A stretch of 64,000 nucleotides of DNA from an uncultured Collinsella sp. (GTDB lineage Bacteria; Actinomycetota; Coriobacteriia; Coriobacteriales; Coriobacteriaceae): NCBI GenBank assembly GCA_902494715.1, contig CABUUJ010000003.1, forward strand, positions 4,829 to 68,828. Reading direction: 5' to 3'. Numbering within the stretch: position 1 is the stretch's first letter; each line of letters opens with the position of its first letter. Below are positions 55,252 to 63,635 of the stretch, in pieces. The notes beneath the pieces were generated by a model. It had not been told where the DNA came from. It searched no databases and was given only the letters and a program-made list of their open reading frames with translations. Position numbers and translations under genes: made by a program.

Positions 55252-55335
55252 CTATTTCATTCGGCCGATAAACAGACCGAGTTCGATAGCCGCAATCAAC
55301 AACGCCAATAACGAAATAACATCGCTTACGTTCAT
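55252..55335 (-). CDS. 27-residue holin-like hydrophobic peptide (possible type I toxin)
   Basis: A short frame reads MNVSDVISLLALLIAAIELG followed by LFIGRMK and a stop. A single membrane helix is preceded by a polar N-terminus and followed by a charged tail, as in 'putative holin-like toxin' peptides of type I toxin-antitoxin loci. AAGGGA lies 6 bases before the ATG. It is the only gene-like feature in the 55016-55440 gap. An antisense RNA from the plus strand, needed for a type I pair, is not proven. Confidence 0.6.
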   Translation of the reverse strand: MNVSDVISLLALLIAAIELGLFIGRMK

Positions 55336-55398
55336 ACCAAATCCCTTCTAAAGGGAGTTGGCCCATCCGTGCTCCATAACAGTAGTCTAACGCAAAAT

Positions 55399-55432
55399 GC
55401 AGGTAATAGGAACACTTGTTCGTATTACCTGC
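55399..55432. terminator. Hairpin between the ALDH gene and the small peptide gene
   Basis: GCAGGTAATA (55399-55408) pairs with 55423-55432 and inner GAACA/TGTTC bases extend the stem. On the minus strand it is followed by ATTTTGCG, on the plus strand by CCCTTTTCT, so it may end transcription both ways. Confidence 0.7.
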
Positions 55433-55440
55433 GCCCTTTT

Positions 55441-56820
55441 CTAATGCACAAACATGCGCACGAACTTGTGCTTCCAGCTTGCGTAAGGAGCGTAGCGGAA
55501 TGGCACGTCCAGCCACGTTGCCTTGTTCACGATACTCTTCTTGTGGCTAAACGTATCGAAGCTCTCGCGTCCATGGTACTGCCCCATACCGCTCGCGCCC
55601 ATGCCGCCAAAGCCCATATGGCTCGTAGCCAAGTGCATGATCGTGTCGTTGACACAGCCACCGCCAAAGGGCACGTAACGCACGAAGCGCTGCTGAACTG
55701 CGCGATCCTGACTAAAGATATACAGGGCCAGCGGCGTCGGACGATCCGTAATAAACGCTTCGGCCTCGTCTAGGCTCTCAAACGTCAGCACCGGCAAGAT
55801 GGGACCGAAGATCTCCTCCTGCATCACGGCGTCATCGGGGGTCACGCCGTCTAGGATCGTCGGCTCAATCTTGAGCGACGACTCGCGCGCCGTGCCTCCC
55901 AGCACGACCTTATCGGGATCGATCAGCCCGCGCACGCGCGCAAAATGCTTAGCATTGACGATATGCCCGTAATCCTCGTTATCGAGCGGATGCTCGCCAA
56001 ACATACGGCGGACCTCTTCCTTGATGAGGCCCAGCAGCTCGTCGTGCACGCGCGTATCGACCAGCAGGTAGTCGGGCGCCACGCAGGTCTGCCCCACGTT
56101 GAGCCATTTGCCAAAGGCGATACGCCGTGCCGCGACCTTCAAATTTGCCGTCGCATCCACGATGCAGGGGCTCTTGCCGCCCAGCTCAAGCGTCACGGGC
56201 GTGAGGTTTTTGCTCGCGCGCTCCATAACGAGCTTGCCGACCGAAACGCTACCGGTAAAGAAGATCTTGTCCCAGCACTCATCGAGCAGCGCTTCGTTTT
56301 CGGCGCGCCCGCCCTCGACAACCGTCACCAGGCACGGATCAAATGCCTCTTCACAGATTTGCTTGAGCACCGCGCTCGATGCCGGAGCATAGGCACTTGG
56401 CTTGATGACCACGGTATTGCCCGCGGCAAGGGCGCCGGCGAGCGGCTCGAGTGTTAGCAAAAACGGGTAGTTCCACGGAGCCATGATGAGTGTGACGCCA
56501 TAGGGCACGGCTTGCGTTTTGCACACGCTCACGGCGTTAGCGAGATCGCACGGACGCAGGCGCGGACGACTCCACCGAGCCACGTGAGCGATCTGATGTC
56601 GAATCTCGGAAAGCGACGTACCAATCTCGCACATATAGGCCTCGTCATGCGACTTCCCCAAATCGGTCTTGAGCGCATGGGCGATATCGGCCTCGTGGGC
56701 CCGCACCGCATCGCGTAAACTCACGAGCGCGCGACGTCGAGCATCGACATCAAACGTGGCGTGCGTCTTAAAGTAGGCGCGCTGATCGCCGACGATGCGC
56801 GCAATTTCCTCGGTGTTCAT
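55441..56820 (-). CDS. NAD(P)-dependent aldehyde dehydrogenase
   Basis: 459 residues, in the class 3 length range. The catalytic glutamate is in VTLELGGKSPCIV and the nucleophile in NVGQTCVAPDY. The cofactor fold region is TLIMAPWNYPFLLTLEPLAGALAAGN, and EEIFGPILPVLTF matches the family. The C-terminus lacks a clear membrane anchor. It oxidises aldehydes to acids (or the reverse). It lies 8 bases downstream of an alcohol dehydrogenase on the same strand: the two probably interconvert alcohol, aldehyde and acid. Confidence 0.93.
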   Translation of the reverse strand: MNTEEIARIVGDQRAYFKTHATFDVDARRRALVSLRDAVRAHEADIAHALKTDLGKSHDEAYMCEIGTSLSEIRHQIAHVARWSRPRLRPCDLANAVSVCKTQAVPYGVTLIMAPWNYPFLLTLEPLAGALAAGNTVVIKPSAYAPASSAVLKQICEEAFDPCLVTVVEGGRAENEALLDECWDKIFFTGSVSVGKLVMERASKNLTPVTLELGGKSPCIVDATANLKVAARRIAFGKWLNVGQTCVAPDYLLVDTRVHDELLGLIKEEVRRMFGEHPLDNEDYGHIVNAKHFARVRGLIDPDKVVLGGTARESSLKIEPTILDGVTPDDAVMQEEIFGPILPVLTFESLDEAEAFITDRPTPLALYIFSQDRAVQQRFVRYVPFGGGCVNDTIMHLATSHMGFGGMGASGMGQYHGRESFDTFSHKKSIVNKATWLDVPFRYAPYASWKHKFVRMFVH

Positions 56821-56828
56821 GGACCCTC

Positions 56829-58049
56829 CTAATTCTCGTCCTCAAACATACCACCTGCAACGACTTCGTACATATGCTCGAGCTCCAAGCGGTCCATTAG
56901 AAGCGGAACGGGGTATAGCGGATTGGCCTCGGCATCGGCATGCGCCGCCATCTCGGGAATGTCAGAGCGGCGAATGCCCAAGACATATTTGGGGATTCCC
57001 AGGGCCTCGTTCATGCGGTCGACCCAATCGATAAAGGCCTCGGCCGCCAGGCTGTCCTGCGCGTTAACCGGCACGATGCCGGCCATGCGGGCGAGATCAG
57101 CGAGCTTAGGAGCAGCAGCTTCGCCATAGGCGCGAAGCATGTGCGGCAGGATGATGGCATTGGCCAAGCCGTGCGGAATCCCGTAACGCCCGCCCAGACT
57201 GTGCGCGATGGCATGCACATATCCAACATAGGAGCGCGTAAAGGCAACACCCGCCTTATACGCCGCCGAAAGCATATTGCGACGCGCACGCATGTCATCG
57301 CCATGCTCATAGGCCTCGAGCAAATTGTCGTGGATGAGTTGAACCGCTTGTCGCGCCATCTTGCGCGTATAGGGCGTGGTGCTTCGTCCGATAAAGGCCT
57401 CGACGGCATGCGCCAGGGCGTCCATGCCCGTTTGCCCCGTAATGGAGGCGGGCAGACCGCGCGTAAACTCGGGGTCGTGCACCGCAAAGCGCGGGATGAG
57501 CACAAAGTCGTTAATAGGGTATTTGTAGTGCGCCTCGTCATCGGTAATTACCGCCGCAAGCGTGACTTCGCTTCCCGTACCGGCGGTAGTGGGAACGGCG
57601 ATGAGCAGCGGCAGGCGACGATGAATCCGCAGCAGGCCGCGCATCTTGTTGATGGGCTTGTTTGGCTGCGCAATGCGTGCGCCCACGCCCTTGGCGCAGT
57701 CCATAGCTGATCCTCCGCCAAAGCCGATAATGGCCCGGCAGGCGCTCTCTCGGTACAGGGACGCCGCTTCCTCCACGTTTGAGACCGTGGGGTTCGCACG
57801 CGTTTCGGCATAGACCGTAATGCCAATCCCCCTGGATGCGAGCGCCGTCTCGAGCGGTGCCGTGAGCCCCAGACGGGTAATGCCGGGATCCGTCACGATA
57901 AGGACCTTCTGGATCGAGCGCTTTTGAAGCACCGCGGGCACATCCTCGGCATGCTCTAAAATGCGCGGCTCGGTATAGGGCAGGATCGGCAATGCAATGC
58001 GAAAAACCGTCTGATATGTTCGGCACCAGGCACGACGGGCTAGATGCAT
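56829..58049 (-). CDS. Iron-containing alcohol dehydrogenase
   Basis: 406 residues of the Fe-ADH family. The cofactor loop GFGGGSAMDCAKGV is near residue 105, followed by PTTAGTGSEVT. Metal ligands lie in TGMDALAHAVEAF (Asp, His) and in YVHAIAHSLGGRYGIPHG (His residues). The ATG at 58049 has AAGGAG about 9 bases upstream and is preferred over longer in-frame starts up to 58130. First gene of a pair with the aldehyde dehydrogenase. Confidence 0.92.
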   Translation of the reverse strand: MHLARRAWCRTYQTVFRIALPILPYTEPRILEHAEDVPAVLQKRSIQKVLIVTDPGITRLGLTAPLETALASRGIGITVYAETRANPTVSNVEEAASLYRESACRAIIGFGGGSAMDCAKGVGARIAQPNKPINKMRGLLRIHRRLPLLIAVPTTAGTGSEVTLAAVITDDEAHYKYPINDFVLIPRFAVHDPEFTRGLPASITGQTGMDALAHAVEAFIGRSTTPYTRKMARQAVQLIHDNLLEAYEHGDDMRARRNMLSAAYKAGVAFTRSYVGYVHAIAHSLGGRYGIPHGLANAIILPHMLRAYGEAAAPKLADLARMAGIVPVNAQDSLAAEAFIDWVDRMNEALGIPKYVLGIRRSDIPEMAAHADAEANPLYPVPLLMDRLELEHMYEVVAGGMFEDEN

Positions 58050-58067
58050 AAAGGAAACTCCTTCATT

Positions 58068-58083
58068 TGTTGATAGGTCAACA
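58068..58083. promoter_or_regulatory. Inverted repeat in the alcohol dehydrogenase promoter region
   Basis: TGTTGA-TAGG-TCAACA (58068-58083) is a perfect 6-4-6 inverted repeat just upstream of the alcohol dehydrogenase ribosome-binding site. A related imperfect palindrome, GTTAATCAATCAAC, occurs at about 58133-58146. Both could be operators for a regulator of the dehydrogenase pair; this is inference. Confidence 0.4.
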
Positions 58084-58193
58084 TTTGCTCGCCCGATTGT
58101 ACTCAGCAAAGATCGCAGACGGCCTCCCAATCGTTAATCAATCAACATCTTCATATCTCGAAATTGTTTTATTAAAAATCATTCCTAATAGGC

Positions 58194-58221
58194 TTCACAT
58201 TTGGTTGCATTTATGGATAAT
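58194..58221 (+). promoter_or_regulatory. Probable rubrerythrin promoter
   Basis: TTCACA (58194-58199), a 16-base spacer and GATAAT (58216-58221): five of six matches to both consensus hexamers, 84 bases before the rubrerythrin start. Confidence 0.6.
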
Positions 58222-58305
58222 AGAACTCGTCAAGACGCACGTCCGGAGAGGGCCCTTACGGGACCGGACGAGCGCACAATCGCCATCGATCGAAAGGATC
58301 GAATC

Positions 58306-58866
58306 ATGAAGTTTGTTTGCCCCGTTTGCGGTTATGTGGAAGAGTTCGACGGCGACCAGCTGCCCGAGGACTTCAAGTGCCCCCAGTGCGGCGTTCCCGG
58401 TTCTCGCTTCCTGAAGCAGGAGGAGGGTCAGCTCGAGTGGGCTGCCGAGCACGTCGTGGGCGTCGCCAAGATGGAGGGCGTCTCCGAGGACATCGTTGCC
58501 GACCTGCGCGCCAACTTTGAGGGCGAGTGCTCCGAGGTCGGTATGTACCTGGCCATGGCTCGCGTCGCCCATCGCGAGGGTTACCCCGAGATCGGCCTGT
58601 ACTGGGAGAAGGCTGCCCACGAGGAGGCCGAGCACGCCGCCAAGTTCGCTGAGCTCCTGGGCGAGGTCGTGACCGACTCTACCAAGAAGAACCTCGAGAT
58701 GCGCGTTGAGGCCGAGAACGGCGCCACCGCCGGCAAGACCGATCTTGCTAAGCGCGCCAAGGCCGCTGGCCTCGATGCCATCCACGACACCGTGCACGAG
58801 ATGGCTCGTGACGAGGCCCGCCACGGCAAAGCTTTTGCCGGCCTGCTTAAGCGCTACTTTGGCTAA
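58306..58866 (+). CDS. Reverse rubrerythrin (N-terminal rubredoxin domain)
   Basis: 186 residues. The rubredoxin-type zinc/iron ribbon is at the N-terminus ([10 protein letters not shown] and [10 protein letters not shown], residues 5-40), and the di-iron ferritin-like domain follows ([59 protein letters not shown]). This domain order is the 'reverse' rubrerythrin of strict anaerobes, which reduces hydrogen peroxide with NADH-derived electrons. The start at 58306 has AAGGA upstream; longer in-frame forms are not supported. Confidence 0.93.
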   Translation: MKFVCPVCGYVEEFDGDQLPEDFKCPQCGVPGSRFLKQEEGQLEWAAEHVVGVAKMEGVSEDIVADLRANFEGECSEVGMYLAMARVAHREGYPEIGLYWEKAAHEEAEHAAKFAELLGEVVTDSTKKNLEMRVEAENGATAGKTDLAKRAKAAGLDAIHDTVHEMARDEARHGKAFAGLLKRYFG

Positions 58867-58900
58867 GCCAACCGCTTGAGACATAACCTCTAGCTCGATG

Positions 58901-58931
58901 AGGCCCGGACCGTATTGGTCCGGGCCTTTTT
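58901..58931 (+). terminator. Terminator of the rubrerythrin gene
   Basis: AGGCCCGGACC (58901-58911) pairs perfectly with 58917-58927, followed by TTTTT. Confidence 0.93.
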
Positions 58932-58997
58932 CGTGCCTCACGAACTTGTTAACGCCCTGAAATAGGACCGTCTTCGGCATCGGTTTCTCGTCAAAAA

Positions 58998-59120
58998 CTA
59001 AGTGAGTAGACTTTTTGGAACTTGCCGAGCACACCATCCATATTGCTTTATAAAGCCGCAGGTAAATGACTTGTTGCAAAACGGCCTGGTCGCCAAAGTG
59101 CCAAAAGTCTACTCACTTAG
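58998..59120. repeat. 123-bp element with 18-bp terminal inverted repeats, copy A
   Basis: CTAAGTGAGTAGACTTTT (58998-59015) is perfectly inverted at 59103-59120. The interior is strikingly like that of copy B (60419-60539), e.g. GCCGCAGGTAAAT, GCAAAACGGCCTGGTCGCC and CCTGGTCGCCAAAGTGC. Each end contains TAA-g-TGA-g-TAG, stop codons in all three frames. The right arm supplies the stop codon (TAG) of the nuclease-like gene reading into it. No transposase is inside. Confidence 0.93.
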
Positions 59121-60236
59121 AACCGTAGCCGTCCACGATCGAGCTGTTTTGTGTCTAACGGGCATCTTTCCGTCGATTACTCCCAATTTTGTCCAGTCAA
59201 TGAATAGTTCAGACCGGAGTAATATCTCAGCCCTTTGCTCATCCGAGCTTTTATCACGATATTCAGCATCGAGCATCCTGCATATGGCCTTAACGATCGC
59301 GCGGAATCTATCCTCATCCGATATCTGTCTGTGTGTCAGGAGAAGCACATCGTAGCCCATGGCCTGAAGGGCCGTCATGCGGTCAGCGTCACGCAAGCCA
59401 TCCCCTGCGCGTCCGTGCGAGGCCTTTCCCTGACATTCAATGGCCACCTGTCGCCTACCGTCCGGTGAAGAAAGAAGTAGGTCGATATATATACGGGACT
59501 TTCCCACAATCGCTCGAGCACTTGTGCCTAGCATCACTTCAACATTAAGCTCTATGTCGCAAAAACCTTCGCCTCCCAGGGATCGCGGCAGTGCAAGTAG
59601 CAAATACGCCTCGACCTCAAAAGGCGACGCGGCACCCAATGGAACGAGTTGCGATACCGCCATAAATCTATTGCCGTAACGCATCCCGCAAACATCTGAA
59701 CAAAAACGGTCAAGGTCTCCGCCCAAAACCAAAGCGTCTCGACGCCATAAATTTGAGGCGGTGCCGTCCTCGGACGGGCAGCGCACCCAACCGAACGTTG
59801 TCGAAATCGCGCCCGAATCAATTGCACGCGAAAGCTCCGCCTCAAGTGCCGCCGGCAGAGCGCACACCGCAAACAAGCCACACATCTCCGCCAATACCAA
59901 AAGAAGCTGGAGATCCGTCAGGTGCCGCGACATGATGAATGCCGTCAGTAGAGGAGACGTAATCAAAAACCCATCCTCCGTTTCCAGCACGGATTCCCTG
60001 GGAAGCTCACCAAGAAACAGCCGCTGCCTAATGCTGGCTGGACAAGTCCGTTTGTTTCTCGTCCGAACCAATGTATACAACGGAAAACCGAGCGCGACCG
60101 CAGCCGTCGGGTTGCGGGCGAGATCATATCGCTGCCGGTCTTCTTCCGGTCGTGGAAGCGGCGGACACAAAGCGCGGACTTGAGGAGGCAAACGCCAGTA
60201 CCTAAAAGCCGATATGTCACAAAGTAAATCCTTCAT
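59109..60236 (-). CDS. Nuclease-like protein with DUF559/Vsr-type PD-(D/E)XK region
   Basis: 375 residues. The N-terminal 190 residues resemble the winged-helix-plus-linker part of actinobacterial endonuclease/AbiEi-like proteins (LITSPLLTAFIMSRHL, LAEMCGLFAV). The C-terminal region has a DUF559/Vsr-like pattern: IYIDLLL, VAIECQGKASHG, and then RDADRMTALQAMGYDVLLLTHRQI, giving D...E-x-Q-G-K and the R..R..G pattern. It is visibly richer in A+T than its neighbours, suggesting transfer. A GTG at 60242 is an alternative start. The C-terminal residues LSE and the stop are encoded by the repeat. Its function is unknown. Confidence 0.75.
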   Translation of the reverse strand: MKDLLCDISAFRYWRLPPQVRALCPPLPRPEEDRQRYDLARNPTAAVALGFPLYTLVRTRNKRTCPASIRQRLFLGELPRESVLETEDGFLITSPLLTAFIMSRHLTDLQLLLVLAEMCGLFAVCALPAALEAELSRAIDSGAISTTFGWVRCPSEDGTASNLWRRDALVLGGDLDRFCSDVCGMRYGNRFMAVSQLVPLGAASPFEVEAYLLLALPRSLGGEGFCDIELNVEVMLGTSARAIVGKSRIYIDLLLSSPDGRRQVAIECQGKASHGRAGDGLRDADRMTALQAMGYDVLLLTHRQISDEDRFRAIVKAICRMLDAEYRDKSSDEQRAEILLRSELFIDWTKLGVIDGKMPVRHKTARSWTATVLSE

Positions 60237-60319
60237 AGGCACAGGAAAACACGAATTTCAACCCAGTCAGTCACGCATTGGCGCGAACGCACCAAAAATG
60301 GCGCCGAACGGACTGCCAA

Positions 60320-60385
60320 GTTTTCAACAGCACTCCCCAACTGGCCAAAAGCTTGCCGAGAGCTGGACGAAGCCCTGTTGAAAAC
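60320..60385. repeat. 11-bp inverted repeat in the nuclease gene leader
   Basis: GTTTTCAACAG (60320-60330) is perfectly inverted at 60375-60385. It lies between repeat copy B and the start of the nuclease-like gene, so it would be in its 5' leader or promoter. Confidence 0.6.
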
Positions 60386-60418
60386 CCCATTTTTTCTCAT
60401 GCAGGAGCTTTGCGCGGC

Positions 60419-60539
60419 AAGTGAGTAGACTTTTTTGAACATCCCGAGCAGGCCGGTCATCCTGCTTTTCAAAACCGCAGGTAAATAGCTTGCTACAAAA
60501 CTGCCTGGTCGCCAAAGTGCTAAAAGTCTACTCACTTAG
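60419..60539. repeat. 121-bp element with terminal inverted repeats, copy B
   Basis: The arms AAGTGAGTAGACTTTT (60419-60434) and AAAAGTCTACTCACTTAG (60522-60539) are complementary; the left arm lacks the outer two bases of copy A. The interior matches copy A with scattered substitutions, in the same orientation. The right arm provides the stop codon (TGA) of pdxR, in a different frame from the one copy A uses. Another stretch, GGCAAGTGAG at the left edge, shows where the outer arm has decayed. Confidence 0.93.
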
Positions 60540-61968
60540 GTTGCAGAGTGCCCCCCATTAGCTGCAATTCCAAGGTTGTTAGTACTTTTGGACTCAGATC
60601 GTCATACTGAACAAGAATTTGAGTTGTGTTTTCAGGGACAGATGCGCCATCGGCACACCAAAAACAGTCACCGATATCGATAAAAGGGATGCTCGAGCGC
60701 GTGAGGGCCCATGCAAAAGTGCTTCCGCCCGTTCCACGCTCCGCAACCACGATACAGTAAAGGCCCGCGTCTGCATGCTCGATCGAGACCTCTCCTGCCG
60801 GAAATACCTTCCGCACAAGCGCCATCAGGCCATCACGCGCCTCGCGAGCACGAACGCGCACGCGGTTCACATGTCGCTCGTAATCACCCGATTCCAGCAA
60901 ACGCGCCAAAGCGACCTGGTCAACAGAGCTCACCGACGAGGCGTAGAAACCAAGGTTGCGCCTAAACCGCTCCATTAACTCATCGGGCAACACCATGTAC
61001 GCCAAACGCAACGCCGATGAAAGGCTCTTCGAAAACGTGTTGGTGTAGATAACCGACTGGGCGGCATCGATCGACGCGAGCGCGGGAATCGGCTTGCCAG
61101 CAAGGCGAAACTCACAATCAAAGTCATCTTCGATGAGATACCGACCTGGTCGCTCGGCGGCCCAGCTCAGAAGCGCATAGCGACGCGCAATGCTCGTCAC
61201 AAGGCCGGTCGGATACTGATGGGACGGCATCAGGTGAAGGACATCGGTCCCGCTTTTCTGCAGAGTGCTCAAGTCCACGCCCTCATCATCCAACGGGATA
61301 TGTCGAACTTGGCAGCCCATAGCCTGATAGATACGCGTCAGACGCAAATAGCCCGGATCCTCAACCGCATACACCTTGTCCGCGCCAAGCAACTGAACCA
61401 ACATGGTATCGAGCAGCTGGGCGCCCGCACCGATAACGATGTTGTTGGGGTCGACATTCATACCCCTTGTCCCGTGCAGATGGTGAGCAATTGCGCGTCG
61501 CAGCCGAGCAGTGCCCTGCGCCGGTGCGGGCGAAAAGATTTCGCGCTCGTCTTCGGATGCCAGCGTCGCCCGTAGCGCGCTTTGCCAAAGCCGCGCCGCC
61601 TCCAAAGCAGAAGGAGAAAGCGCATCGAATTGCTCGACCCGCCCGCGGACATCATGCGCGCTGGGGTCCACAGAGACGGCATCTCGGTCGATGCCCTCCG
61701 CAGCCGAAGCCAAAACCGGTGCATCCGGAAGCTCGCAAGCGTAGTAGCCACGACGCGGCATTGAGCAAATATAGCCCTCAGCGAGTAACTGGCTATATGC
61801 ATTCTCGATGGTAATGACACTGATTCCCAGATGACTGGCAAAGGCGCGCTTAGACGGAAGATGCTCCCCCGCCACAATACGTCCAGCAACAATATCATCT
61901 CGGATTTGCTGGTAAATATACTCATAAAGCGATGCCTCGCCACGTTTTTCCAAATTGTAGTCAAGCAT
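60532..61968 (-). CDS. pdxR: MocR-family regulator of vitamin B6 synthesis
   Basis: 478 residues. An N-terminal GntR-type winged helix (YIYQQIRDDIVAGRIVAGEHLPSKRAFASHLGISVITIENAYSQL) is joined to an aminotransferase-fold domain with VIGAGAQLLDTML, IEDDFDCEFR and the PLP lysine in NTFSKSLSSALR. MocR proteins bind PLP; PdxR members activate pdxST when PLP is low. The divergent pdxST next door makes this assignment strong. AGGTGG lies 8 bases before the ATG. Its stop codon TGA comes from the arm of the adjacent repeat element. Confidence 0.9.
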   Translation of the reverse strand: MLDYNLEKRGEASLYEYIYQQIRDDIVAGRIVAGEHLPSKRAFASHLGISVITIENAYSQLLAEGYICSMPRRGYYACELPDAPVLASAAEGIDRDAVSVDPSAHDVRGRVEQFDALSPSALEAARLWQSALRATLASEDEREIFSPAPAQGTARLRRAIAHHLHGTRGMNVDPNNIVIGAGAQLLDTMLVQLLGADKVYAVEDPGYLRLTRIYQAMGCQVRHIPLDDEGVDLSTLQKSGTDVLHLMPSHQYPTGLVTSIARRYALLSWAAERPGRYLIEDDFDCEFRLAGKPIPALASIDAAQSVIYTNTFSKSLSSALRLAYMVLPDELMERFRRNLGFYASSVSSVDQVALARLLESGDYERHVNRVRVRAREARDGLMALVRKVFPAGEVSIEHADAGLYCIVVAERGTGGSTFAWALTRSSIPFIDIGDCFWCADGASVPENTTQILVQYDDLSPKVLTTLELQLMGGTLQPK

Positions 61969-61979
61969 GAGTTTGCCAC

Positions 61980-62023
61980 CTGACCTTATCGAGCTTTTCA
62001 ATCTGGTATTAAGCTGACCTTAT
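61980..62023. promoter_or_regulatory. Direct repeat likely bound by PdxR
   Basis: CTGACCTTAT occurs at 61980-61989 and 62014-62023 in the same orientation, 34 bp apart (about three helical turns), in the pdxR-pdxS intergenic region. The first copy overlaps the pdxR ribosome-binding site. Direct-repeat operators are typical of PdxR regulators. Confidence 0.65.
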
Positions 62024-62113
62024 TATTATCTCGAAAACTGAGTATTTCGCCATACCCAGCTCCCCGATAGGATGTTCCGTCAAGCAATGCACATGCCAAC
62101 CAAGGGAGCAACC

Positions 62114-63004
62114 ATGGCAGAACAGACCAGCAAGGCCGATCGCGTCAAACTCAATCGCGAACTCGCGCAGATGCTCAAGGGCGGCGTCATCATGGACGTC
62201 ACCACACCCGAGCAGGCGCGCATCGCCGAGGAGGCGGGTGCCTGCGCCGTCATGGCACTCGAGCGCATTCCGGCCGACATCCGCGCCGCAGGCGGCGTCT
62301 CGCGCATGAGCGACCCCAAGATGATCAAGGGCATCCAAGAGGCCGTCTCCATCCCTGTTATGGCCAAGTGCCGCATCGGTCACATCGTCGAGGCGCAGGT
62401 CCTTCAGGCCATCGAGATCGATTACATCGACGAGTCCGAGGTTCTCTCCCCTGCCGATGACGTCTATCACATCGACAAGACCCAGTTTGACGTGCCGTTT
62501 GTCTGCGGCGCCCGCGATCTGAGCGAGGCGCTGCGCCGTGTTGCCGAAGGCGCCACGATGATTCGCACCAAGGGTGAGCCGGGTACGGGCGACGTCGTTC
62601 AGGCCGTGCGTCACATGCGCAAAATCCAAAAGCAGATCCGCGACGTAGTTGCCCTGCGCGACGACGAGCTCTTTGAGGCAGCCAAGCAACTGCAGGTTCC
62701 GGTCGAGCTGGTGCGCGAGGTCCATGCCACGGGTAAGCTTCCCGTCGTGAACTTTGCCGCTGGCGGCGTAGCGACCCCCGCCGACGCCGCGCTGATGATG
62801 CAGCTGGGTGCCGAGGGCGTCTTTGTCGGCTCGGGCATCTTTAAGAGCGGCGACCCCGCCAAGCGCGCCGCCGCCATCGTCAAGGCCGTGGCAAACTTCA
62901 CCGATGCCAAGCTCATCGCCGAGCTTTCGGAGGACCTGGGCGAGGCCATGGTGGGCATCAACGCCGACGAGATCGAGATTATCATGGAAGAGCGCGGGCG
63001 CTAG
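62114..63004 (+). CDS. pdxS: Pyridoxal 5'-phosphate synthase, PdxS subunit
   Basis: 296 residues, an (alpha/beta)8 barrel. Key blocks are [21 protein letters not shown] (catalytic Asp), [15 protein letters not shown] (Lys forming the Schiff base), [18 protein letters not shown] and VPVELVREV. PdxS condenses ribose 5-phosphate and glyceraldehyde 3-phosphate with ammonia from PdxT to make PLP. GGGAG precedes the ATG at 62114; an in-frame ATG at 62072 is less likely. Confidence 0.97.
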   Translation: MAEQTSKADRVKLNRELAQMLKGGVIMDVTTPEQARIAEEAGACAVMALERIPADIRAAGGVSRMSDPKMIKGIQEAVSIPVMAKCRIGHIVEAQVLQAIEIDYIDESEVLSPADDVYHIDKTQFDVPFVCGARDLSEALRRVAEGATMIRTKGEPGTGDVVQAVRHMRKIQKQIRDVVALRDDELFEAAKQLQVPVELVREVHATGKLPVVNFAAGGVATPADAALMMQLGAEGVFVGSGIFKSGDPAKRAAAIVKAVANFTDAKLIAELSEDLGEAMVGINADEIEIIMEERGR

Positions 63005-63024
63005 TCCAGCAGAAAGGATCGCAC

Positions 63025-63612
63025 ATGAGCGATTATGCAGACCAAACGGTCGCCGTGCTGGCGGTCCAAGGCGCTTTTGCCGAGCACGAGACAAGACTAG
63101 CCGAGCTTGGCGCACACTGTATTGAGCTGAGGCAGGCGCCTGATTTAAAGCAGGACTTTGACCGTCTGGTACTTCCCGGCGGCGAGTCTACCGTTCAAGG
63201 GAAGCTGCTTGATGAGTTGGGCATGCTCGAGGAGCTTCGTGCCCGCATCTCTGAAGGCATGCCCGTCCTGGGCACCTGTGCCGGCCTAATTCTGCTGGCT
63301 CACGACCTTGCCGCCCATGACGATAAGGGCACGCCGCGTTTGGCAACCATGGATGTACTTGTCGAGCGCAATGCCTACGGCAGGCAGCTCGGCAGCTTTC
63401 GAACCAAGGGGCAGCTAGCCGGCATCGACGGTGAAGTGCCACTGACGTTTATCCGCGCGCCCCGCATCGTCGAGGTCCACGGCGACGCCAAGGCCTTAGC
63501 GAAAGTCGACGGGCGAACCGTCGCCGCCCGCCAAGGCAACCAGCTCGGCGTAACCTTCCACCCCGAGCTCGACGACGACACGCGCCTCCACGAGCTCTTC
63601 CTCCAAATGTAG
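63025..63612 (+). CDS. pdxT: Pyridoxal 5'-phosphate synthase, PdxT glutaminase subunit
   Basis: 195 residues with the class I glutaminase elements: VLAVQGAFAEHE, LPGGESTVQGKLL, LGTCAGLILLA (nucleophile Cys) and FHPELDDD (His-Glu). It supplies ammonia to PdxS through an internal channel. It starts 20 bases after the pdxS stop, preceded by AAAGGA. Confidence 0.96.
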   Translation: MSDYADQTVAVLAVQGAFAEHETRLAELGAHCIELRQAPDLKQDFDRLVLPGGESTVQGKLLDELGMLEELRARISEGMPVLGTCAGLILLAHDLAAHDDKGTPRLATMDVLVERNAYGRQLGSFRTKGQLAGIDGEVPLTFIRAPRIVEVHGDAKALAKVDGRTVAARQGNQLGVTFHPELDDDTRLHELFLQM

Positions 63613-63635
63613 GCATCGAAATCATCAAACGAAAC

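Noticed and set aside
55045..55311. An 88-codon plus-strand frame in the gap beside the HIRAN gene
   Set aside because: No ribosome-binding site and no family resemblance; it runs antisense over the better-supported 27-residue peptide gene.
58201..58305. A longer N-terminus for the rubrerythrin
   Set aside because: The extension is not homologous, overlaps the promoter hexamers, and the ribosome-binding site lies before the ATG at 58306.
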